DNA from: an uncultured Prevotellaceae bacterium
GTDB lineage: Bacteria > Bacteroidota > Bacteroidia > Bacteroidales > Bacteroidaceae
Assembly: GCA_946415705.1 (NCBI GenBank)
Contig: CAMKTN010000023.1
Span: 1 to 37,621, forward strand
Length of the DNA: 37,621 nucleotides
Direction: 5' to 3'
The translations under genes were made by a program, and so were the position numbers. Under the pieces are notes generated by a model. The model ran no database searches. It was not told the DNA's origin and saw only the letters and a program-made list of their open reading frames with translations. Shown here piece by piece: positions 31,731-37,621 of this stretch (position 1 is its first letter; each line of letters starts with the position of its first letter).

Positions 31731-34700
31731 AATCACTAAGCTTATATTGTCTCTCCATGTTCCTGGTGCTGCCTGGTATCGCCTTCGCACAGGATGATAT
31801 GAGCATGGATGAAGCGGACACTGTTGCCGTACGCCATATCCGCAAGACAGCGAAGAAAGACGAGGCCGTGCGTGAGATTTCAGGTAAGGTCGTCAGCCCC
31901 CAAGGCCACCAGCCCCTGGCCGGTGTCCTCGTGCAGTCCATCGTTGGCGACGGCTATTCCACGCTGACCGATGAGAATGGTGATTTCACCATGAAGGTAC
32001 CTCTCTACTGCTCTGCCATCAAGGTGACGCTGCCTGGCTTCAATACCGTGCGCGTCGGCCTCAACAAGAGTGGTAAGTTGAGCGACATCATCCTGCATAG
32101 CGAAGCCGCACCCGCCCTCTACGGCGAGGATGACAACATCATGAATGTCGCACGTGCAAAGGATTTCGACTATTCCAATGCCGTGAACATCTCCACCGAG
32201 ATCCAGAACCGTTTGGGCGCCGATGTGCTCGTCAACCATCGCAGCGGCATCACCGGCACGGGTGGCTATATGCAGATCGGTGGCGTTAACAGCTACCTGA
32301 CCAATGCCCAGCCTCTGATCATCATTGATGGTGTCATCGTGGATATGCAGTATGGCCGTGAGATGTTGCACACTGGCTTCTACAACGATATCCTCTCTAA
32401 CATCAATGTCAACGACATCGAGAGTGTCGAGGTCATCAAGAACGGTACCGCCCTCTATGGCTCCATGGGTGCCAACGGTGTTATCTCCATCAAGACCAAG
32501 CGTTGCACGTCCATGGCCACCCGCATTGCAGCCTCTGCCAATGTCGGCGTAGAATTGATGCCGCGCAGCTACAGCGTCCTGGACGGCTCACAGTTCAAGA
32601 CCTATGCCAGTGACCTGCTGAACACGACAGGTACCACGCTCCAGACGTTCAAGTTCCTGCGTGCCGATGACCCCAACTACTATTGGGTGAACAAGTACAA
32701 CAACAATACCGACTGGACCGACGGCGTCTTGCAGACGGCTGTCAAGCAGAGCTACGGCTTGAGTGTTCAAGGTGGTGGCGATGTGGCCAACTACATGCTG
32801 TCCTTGGGCTATAACCACGCCACGGAGACCATCGAGGAGGCCAACTTCAACCGCCTGAACATCCGCTTCAACACGGACATCAAACTGTCCGACTGGGTGA
32901 AGGTGCGCTTCGACGCCTCCTTCAGCAACACCACGCGCAAGCTGTATGACACCGGCGCTCCTGCCGACTACACCAACGGCACCGTGACCTCGCTGAACTT
33001 CCTGAGCTATGCCAAGTCCCCGATGCTCAGCCCCTACAGCTTCGTGGCTGGCACCAACGGCCCCGGCGTCATCAGCGATGCCCACTTGGACATCAACCAG
33101 GAGGACTATCTGGCTGAGGTCTCGCAGCTGAGCAAAGACAACTACGAGCTCGCCAACCCGCTGGCCATCCTCGAGTACGGTACGGCACAGAACAAGAACT
33201 ACTTCGATAATTCTTACCTGAACATCGCCGTCACGCCCTCTTGGAAGCCGAACAAGCACCTCAGCTTCTCGACGCTCTTCAGCTATACACTCGTGAACAC
33301 CAACGAGAAGTACTACATTCCCATGAACGGTGTGCCTGAGTTCCGCGTGGCTTCGCTCAATACGGGTAATGAGAAGATGTCCAACATGATCGGTTCGCTC
33401 TACAGCAAGCAGAACAGCATCCTGAGCGACACCAAGATTGAGTGGAAGAACCGCTACAATGCCCACAGCATCGACCTGCTCGGCGGCTTCCGCTTCATGA
33501 ACGAGAGCTACTCGCTGACACGTCAGACGGGTTACAACACGGGTAACGACAAGACCCCGCAGATCTCCAGCACCGATGAGCGCTACCGTCGCATCGGCGG
33601 CTCCATCGAGAACTGGGCTTCGCTCACGTGGTATGCGCAGGCCAAGTATAACTACGCCAACCGCTACTATGTGCAGGCTGACTTCTCCATGGACACCAAC
33701 TCGCAGTTCGGTCATAACACCAAGAGCGGTCTGAAGCTCTTCGGTGTCTCCTGGGGCCTCTTCCCCAGCATCCAGGCCGGTTGGGTCATCAGCAATGAGA
33801 ACTGGTTCGACGTGAAGGGTATCGACTACCTGAAGCTGACAGCCGGTTACAACCTGAGCGGTAACGATGCGCTGCCCTTCGATGCTTCCCACACCTATTT
33901 CAAGAGCTCGCTGTTCCTGGGTCAGATTCCGGGACTGAGCCTGGAGAACATCGGTAACACCGAGTTGCAGTGGGAGAGCACGGGCCGCTTCAATGTAGGT
34001 CTCGAAGGCCGCTTCATCAACAACCGCCTCTCCGCAAGCGTCAACTATTTCCACAGCTGGACGAACAACCTGCTGACCCTGCGCAGCATGAACTTCCTCT
34101 CCGGTATCGACCAGAGCTGGAGCAATGGCGGCAGCCTGGAGAACCAGGGCGTAGATGTCCACCTCTCCGGACATATCATCTCCATGAACGACTGGAACTG
34201 GAGCCTCGGCGCCAGCGTCGGACATTATGTCAACAAGCTGACCGCCTTGCCCGACGACGCCCAATATGAGGACCACTCGGTACTGGGGGCCACCATCCGC
34301 AGTGAGGTAGGCCGCAGCATCAACAGCTTCTTCGGCCTGCAAACCGCCGCCACCGACAACGGTACCATCGTCTATGCCACCGCTGAGGAAGCCGCCCGCG
34401 ACGGTCTCTGCCGCCTGCGTGCCGACGGCGTCACCAAGGATTATTTCACCAGTGGCGACGTGAAGTATGTCGATCAGAACGGCGACGGTATCATCAACGA
34501 TGCCGACCGCGTGTTCATCGGCGATGCCAACCCCGATATCTACGGAAATATCTGGACGTCCCTCAGCTATAAGCGCTTGACGCTCGACATTGGCTTCAAC
34601 TATAGCCTGGGCGGAGACATCTACAACTATATGCGCCAGCAGCTGGAGTCCGGCAGCCGCTTCATGAACCAGACCACGGCCATGCTGAGCCGCTGGAACC

Positions 34701-35020
34701 ATGAAGGTCAGGTGACCGACATTCCCCGTGCTTACTATGGTGACCCCATGGGCAACAGCGATTTCAGCGACCGCTGGATCGAGGACGGCAGCTACCTGCG
34801 CCTGAAGAATGTGACCATCAGCTACAAGCTGCCTATCAACAACACGTACATCCAGGGTATCACCGTCTGGGCACAGGGCACCAACCTGCTCACCCTGACC
34901 CGCTACCTGGGTATCGACCCCGAGATGTCCATGGGTAACAGCGTCCTCCAGCAGGGCATTGACCGTGGCTATCTCAGCTCGGGACGTATGTTCAACGTAG
35001 GCGTGAAAATCAACCTCTAA
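31727..35020 (+). CDS. SusC/RagA-type TonB-dependent outer-membrane transporter 2
   Basis: 1097 residues. Signal peptide about 1-22 (ends IAFAQ). A charged linker (about 23-45) leads into a carboxypeptidase-regulatory-like domain (REISGKVVSPQGHQPLAGVL, then TLTDENGDFTMKVP). The plug motif is divergent: DIESVEVIKNGTALYGSMGA, with NGT where most SusC proteins have DAS or DAA, then NGVISIKTKRC. A full beta-barrel follows, ending RMFNVGVKINL. The sequence is clearly different from SusC 1, so the two cassettes are not a recent duplication. SusD 2 follows after 34 bp. Confidence 0.95.
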   Translation: MKSLSLYCLSMFLVLPGIAFAQDDMSMDEADTVAVRHIRKTAKKDEAVREISGKVVSPQGHQPLAGVLVQSIVGDGYSTLTDENGDFTMKVPLYCSAIKVTLPGFNTVRVGLNKSGKLSDIILHSEAAPALYGEDDNIMNVARAKDFDYSNAVNISTEIQNRLGADVLVNHRSGITGTGGYMQIGGVNSYLTNAQPLIIIDGVIVDMQYGREMLHTGFYNDILSNINVNDIESVEVIKNGTALYGSMGANGVISIKTKRCTSMATRIAASANVGVELMPRSYSVLDGSQFKTYASDLLNTTGTTLQTFKFLRADDPNYYWVNKYNNNTDWTDGVLQTAVKQSYGLSVQGGGDVANYMLSLGYNHATETIEEANFNRLNIRFNTDIKLSDWVKVRFDASFSNTTRKLYDTGAPADYTNGTVTSLNFLSYAKSPMLSPYSFVAGTNGPGVISDAHLDINQEDYLAEVSQLSKDNYELANPLAILEYGTAQNKNYFDNSYLNIAVTPSWKPNKHLSFSTLFSYTLVNTNEKYYIPMNGVPEFRVASLNTGNEKMSNMIGSLYSKQNSILSDTKIEWKNRYNAHSIDLLGGFRFMNESYSLTRQTGYNTGNDKTPQISSTDERYRRIGGSIENWASLTWYAQAKYNYANRYYVQADFSMDTNSQFGHNTKSGLKLFGVSWGLFPSIQAGWVISNENWFDVKGIDYLKLTAGYNLSGNDALPFDASHTYFKSSLFLGQIPGLSLENIGNTELQWESTGRFNVGLEGRFINNRLSASVNYFHSWTNNLLTLRSMNFLSGIDQSWSNGGSLENQGVDVHLSGHIISMNDWNWSLGASVGHYVNKLTALPDDAQYEDHSVLGATIRSEVGRSINSFFGLQTAATDNGTIVYATAEEAARDGLCRLRADGVTKDYFTSGDVKYVDQNGDGIINDADRVFIGDANPDIYGNIWTSLSYKRLTLDIGFNYSLGGDIYNYMRQQLESGSRFMNQTTAMLSRWNHEGQVTDIPRAYYGDPMGNSDFSDRWIEDGSYLRLKNVTISYKLPINNTYIQGITVWAQGTNLLTLTRYLGIDPEMSMGNSVLQQGIDRGYLSSGRMFNVGVKINL

Positions 35021-35022
35021 TC

Positions 35023-35053
35023 CGCAAACCTCTAAACGCTAAACGTTAAACGA
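35023..35053 (+). repeat. Short CTAAACG tandem repeat between SusC 2 and SusD 2
   Basis: CTCTAAACGCTAAACGTTAA is part of three to four degenerate copies of a 7-8 bp unit filling the 34-bp spacer, a spacer style also seen in the polysaccharide region. Confidence 0.6.
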
Positions 35054-35054
35054 T

Positions 35055-37325
35055 ATGAGACACATGAAATATATCCTGCCTACCATGTTGTTGGCAATGG
35101 GTGCCACGGCATTCGTCTCCTGCGATGATATGCTTGATATGGGTAATGAGAATGTCCTGTATGTGGATGACAACACCTTGAAGAGCGCCAATGACACCGT
35201 GAACACGTTTGTGGGTATCTTGTCACAGCTTCAGAAAATCGGCGTGCGCACAAACCTCTTCGGTGAGCTCCGCGGCGACCTCGTGACGGTGAGTAAAATC
35301 GCCAACTCCAATCTGAAGGAGATTGCTGAATTCAATGTCAGCGATGACAACCCCTACAACAGCCCGCGCGACTACTATGCTGTCATCAACAACTGTAACT
35401 ACTTCCTGGCCAATGCCGACACCGAGCTCTCGGAGAAGCGCTACCAGAGCGGACAGGCACAGGCCTACTTCGTCCTGCGTGCCGAGGCACTCGCCGTGCG
35501 CTCCATCCGTGCATGGCTCTACCTGCAGCTGGGACAGATCTATGGCGAGAACATTCCCGTGGTGAAGGAGCCCATCCTTTCCTTCGAGGATGCAGAAAGC
35601 TATCTGCAGACGGCGCCCAAGATGAGCCTGCAGCAGATCTGTCAGGAGTTCATCAGCGACCTGGAGCCCTATATCGACTGGGCACACGACAACCTCTATC
35701 CCTACCACGGCAATCCCGGCCGTCAGGGCTACAGCGGTTCCATGCCTTCCCGCATGAGTGTGATGCCTATCCAGCTGGTGCTGGGCGACCTCTACCTGTG
35801 GAAAGCCTCCATCGAGCAGAACCCCGATTTAGCCTTCCAGGCTGCCAAGTACTACTATGACTATATCGTCTGGACCCCCAATGCGCAAGGCAACACCATC
35901 GACAACACCAGCTACAAGAAGGTGAATGTGACGGCTGTCAACCGTGACCGCTGGTCGTTCAGCCAGGGCAATTTCGAATCCATGGCCTACACCTACTACG
36001 GATGGTTCAACACCGGTAGCGGCAGCTTCGGCAGCAACGATGCCAATGGTAACTTCATCGGCGAAGTCATCTCCGCCATCGCCATGGACTCCGTGGCCAC
36101 GGAGGGTCATTTCAATGACCTGCTCTATCTCTATTGCCTCAATGAGCTGACACAGACGCCCGCCAGCATCCTGCCCTCGCAGCCCTGTATCAACTACAGC
36201 CGCAATCAGGTGTTCGGTGAGATCTACACGCCCTCCGGTGCCACAGAACCCGAGTTCGTGGAGCTGGCCGTGGAAGCCGTGCCCGAGTCGATGCGTCAGT
36301 CCTACTATGATGGTGACATCCGTTTGGGCAGTGTCATCACCCGCACGAACTATGACAACACCGAGTATCAGGCCATCCGCAAGTTCGCCAGCATGGGTCG
36401 TTCGGGCAGCGTCTTCTCGACCAATGCCACCACGCGCGATGTCATCATCTATCGCACCGGTGACATCTACCTCCGCCTGGCCGAGGCGTTGAACTATGCC
36501 GGAAAGCGCTATCCCGCCTGCCATAAGTTCGCTTACTACATCCTCTCGTTGGGCTTGGACCAGTATGTGATGGAGGATCTCGTGAAGCCGTTGTGCAACA
36601 AGCCGGACTCGTTGGCATTGAGCTACTTCAAGTTCAACAACGACAACATCTTCCGCACACAGCTCTCCACGGAGACCACCGAGAACAATCCCGTTCTCAA
36701 TCCCGCTTCGAATGGCATGCCTAGTTGGTATGTCACACAGATTGGTATCCACCAGCGCGGCAGCGGTCACCCGTTCCTGAACCCCAAGTACTACCCGAAG
36801 AATGCAGATCCCGACACCGACTTGGAGAGCTATCCGCAGCAGCCCGCACGCTATGTCAGCGTCACAGGTACAGGTACAGTTCTTCTCAACAACCTGCTGA
36901 GCAAGAACCCCGATTTGGTGGATTCCCTCACCAACCGCGAGAATATCCCGATGCCTGTGAAGGATCCTGATGAGTCCGCACAGGATTTCGTTGCACGTGC
37001 GAATGAGTACAATACCACCATGATGAACTACAGCGACCTCTATCAGAAGCGCTGGAAGCTGCGTGAGAAAGCATGGTATATCGACCAGACACGTCAGCTG
37101 GAACCCCGTCAGTATTTCGTCGTGGACAGCCTGCTGAATATCGAGTCCGCACTGGAGACCTGCTTCGAAGGCTTCCGCTTCGGCTACCTGATGCGTGATT
37201 CCTATCGCCACAACGATGCCACCATCCTGGCCAACCGTGTCGGCGAGCGCGATGCCGCCCTCGTCGGCAAACTCTCCGACAAGTCTAACTGGTTCATCCG
37301 CTGGAAAGGCCTCATCGGTCGCTAA
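35055..37325 (+). CDS. SusD/RagB-type surface lipoprotein 2 (long form)
   Basis: 756 residues, longer than the usual 500-650. Lipobox AFVSC (Cys23 from the first ATG; a second ATG three codons later is equally possible), followed by DDMLDM, an acidic surface-export-like stretch. SusD features are VINNCNYFLANADTELSEKR near 110, ALAVRSIRAWLYLQLGQIYG near 148, VLGDLYLWKASIEQNP near 237, and IIYRTGDIYLRLAEALNYAG near 463. The extra length lies mainly in the C-terminal third, about 530-700. It is the last gene of the operon and is closed by a strong terminator. Confidence 0.92.
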   Translation: MRHMKYILPTMLLAMGATAFVSCDDMLDMGNENVLYVDDNTLKSANDTVNTFVGILSQLQKIGVRTNLFGELRGDLVTVSKIANSNLKEIAEFNVSDDNPYNSPRDYYAVINNCNYFLANADTELSEKRYQSGQAQAYFVLRAEALAVRSIRAWLYLQLGQIYGENIPVVKEPILSFEDAESYLQTAPKMSLQQICQEFISDLEPYIDWAHDNLYPYHGNPGRQGYSGSMPSRMSVMPIQLVLGDLYLWKASIEQNPDLAFQAAKYYYDYIVWTPNAQGNTIDNTSYKKVNVTAVNRDRWSFSQGNFESMAYTYYGWFNTGSGSFGSNDANGNFIGEVISAIAMDSVATEGHFNDLLYLYCLNELTQTPASILPSQPCINYSRNQVFGEIYTPSGATEPEFVELAVEAVPESMRQSYYDGDIRLGSVITRTNYDNTEYQAIRKFASMGRSGSVFSTNATTRDVIIYRTGDIYLRLAEALNYAGKRYPACHKFAYYILSLGLDQYVMEDLVKPLCNKPDSLALSYFKFNNDNIFRTQLSTETTENNPVLNPASNGMPSWYVTQIGIHQRGSGHPFLNPKYYPKNADPDTDLESYPQQPARYVSVTGTGTVLLNNLLSKNPDLVDSLTNRENIPMPVKDPDESAQDFVARANEYNTTMMNYSDLYQKRWKLREKAWYIDQTRQLEPRQYFVVDSLLNIESALETCFEGFRFGYLMRDSYRHNDATILANRVGERDAALVGKLSDKSNWFIRWKGLIGR

Positions 37326-37350
37326 TCATCCCTATTATCACTACAACACC

Positions 37351-37390
37351 AGCGCCCCGCCACTCCATCGAGTAGCGGGGCGCTTCATTT
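37351..37390 (+). terminator. Rho-independent terminator closing the fasciclin-SusCD operon
   Basis: AGCGCCCCGC (37351-37360) pairs with GCGGGGCGCT (37375-37384). Inside, ACTC pairs with GAGT around the loop CATC. The hairpin is followed by TCATTTT and lies 25 bp after the SusD 2 stop. Confidence 0.92.
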
Positions 37391-37424
37391 TCAATTTTCA
37401 ATTCTCAATTTTCAATTTTCAATT
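37388..37424 (-). repeat. AATTGAAAATTGAG tandem repeat, second copy
   Basis: TTTTCAATTTTCAATTCTCA and continuing copies are the reverse complement of the repeat at 9078-9131, about 28 kb away. Confidence 0.85.
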
Positions 37425-37451
37425 GTCCCCCTTGGGGGACCACAGGGGGGC
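37425..37451. repeat. C/G-run inverted repeat on the left of the smalltalk gene
   Basis: GTCCCCCTTGGGGGAC (from 37424) is a near-perfect hairpin, and it is followed by CACAGGGGGG. ACAGGGGGG (37442-37450) is the inverse of CCCCCCTGT at 37579-37587 on the other side of the small gene. Confidence 0.6.
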
Positions 37452-37556
37452 CTAACAGATGGCCGCGTGTGCGCCGAGGGTCGTGAGCAGGGCGGTGAGG
37501 ATGGTGATCACAATCTCACCAATCCGCTTCAGGGTTTTCTTGGTACTTTCTTTCAT
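37452..37556 (-). CDS. Smalltalk-type peptide
   Basis: 34 residues: a basic start MKESTKKTLKRIGE, then one hydrophobic stretch IVITILTALLTTLGAHAA ending in Cys. This matches the pattern of the 'smalltalk' proteins of Bacteroidota, tiny basic-hydrophobic peptides of about 27-36 residues with a TALxTTLG motif that usually sit beside HU-like and N-acetylmuramoyl-amidase genes. Those neighbours would lie outside the window. The peptide could insert in the membrane; its function is unknown. Confidence 0.7.
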   Translation of the reverse strand: MKESTKKTLKRIGEIVITILTALLTTLGAHAAIC

Positions 37557-37560
37557 AAAG

Positions 37561-37610
37561 GGAGGTCCCTCTCTAACTCCCCCCTGTTAGGGGGAGGACT
37601 CCTAAGGGGC
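37561..37610. repeat. Palindromic C/G-run intergenic repeat at the right edge
   Basis: AACTCCCCCCTGTTAGGGGG, followed by AGGACTCC, contains a hairpin CTCCCCC/GGGGGAG, and GGAGGTCCCTC at 37561 pairs loosely with later bases. It resembles the short palindromic repeats common between genes of Prevotella and Bacteroides. It lies directly upstream of the smalltalk start. Confidence 0.55.
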
Positions 37611-37621
37611 TGTGGAGTCTA

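Noticed and set aside
32588..34702. 704-codon open frame on the minus strand opposite SusC 2
   Set aside because: It is a mirror of a well-supported SusC gene with strong third-position bias; the translation has low-complexity Val/Glu/Gly/Leu composition and no recognisable domain.
35829..37211. 460-codon open frame on the minus strand opposite SusD 2
   Set aside because: Same shadow effect; the plus-strand SusD reading is clear and has a lipobox and family motifs.

Overview
The window looks like a chromosomal segment of a Bacteroidota, most likely a Prevotella-type (Prevotellaceae) bacterium. The evidence is two SusC/SusD pairs, a type IX secretion C-terminal sorting tail on a secreted hydrolase, several TAnnTTTG -7 promoter boxes, a 34-residue 'smalltalk' type peptide, DUF4250 and DUF3784 genes, and spacers built from A/T-rich short tandem repeats. 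All calls come from reading the sequence by eye; no database search was run.

Layout. (1) 1-5145: an apparent insertion-sequence end, then a leftward gene train. In transcription order this is a patatin remnant, a DUF3784 protein, a doubtful small ORF, a DUF4250 protein, a DUF1295 membrane protein, a Y-family DNA polymerase, a YolD-like partner, and a lipoprotein that fuses a PheC-like cyclohexadienyl dehydratase domain to an AroQ chorismate mutase. (2) 5146-5853: a 0.7-kb gene-free island. It has two blocks of helically phased A-tracts flanking an array of eleven 22-bp degenerate repeats, followed by a tRNA promoter. (3) 5854-6029: tRNA-Asp(GTC) and tRNA-Glu(CTC). (4) 6052-18212: a surface-polysaccharide cluster in two convergent halves. 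Rightward are an acyltransferase/sugar-aminotransferase fusion, two family 2 glycosyltransferases and a fucosyltransferase-like enzyme. Leftward are a Wzx-like flippase, a family 2 glycosyltransferase, a T9SS-exported GH128-like glucanase and a GT-B glycosyltransferase. The spacers are short tandem repeats, and related repeats appear to have entered one coding region. (5) 18328-19149: panB of pantothenate synthesis, closed by a strong terminator. (6) 19385-37325: an 18-kb rightward operon in the order fasciclin lipoprotein, SusC, SusD, fasciclin lipoprotein, fasciclin-like lipoprotein, SusC, SusD, closed by a strong hairpin terminator. It has no glycoside hydrolase and no local regulator. (7) 37385-37621: short repeats around a smalltalk-type peptide gene.

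How the genes fit together. Region 4 plausibly makes an amino- and N-acyl-sugar-bearing, perhaps fucosylated glycan, flips it across the inner membrane, and includes a secreted hydrolase that may trim a glycan. Region 6 encodes two TonB-dependent import pairs tied to three probable cell-surface lipoproteins; the absence of CAZymes suggests a ligand that needs no local cleavage, or an adhesion or peptide/glycoprotein role. The best candidates for undescribed biology are the fasciclin-SusCD double operon, the membrane-anchored PheC-AroQ fusion, and the phased A-tract/22-bp array island.
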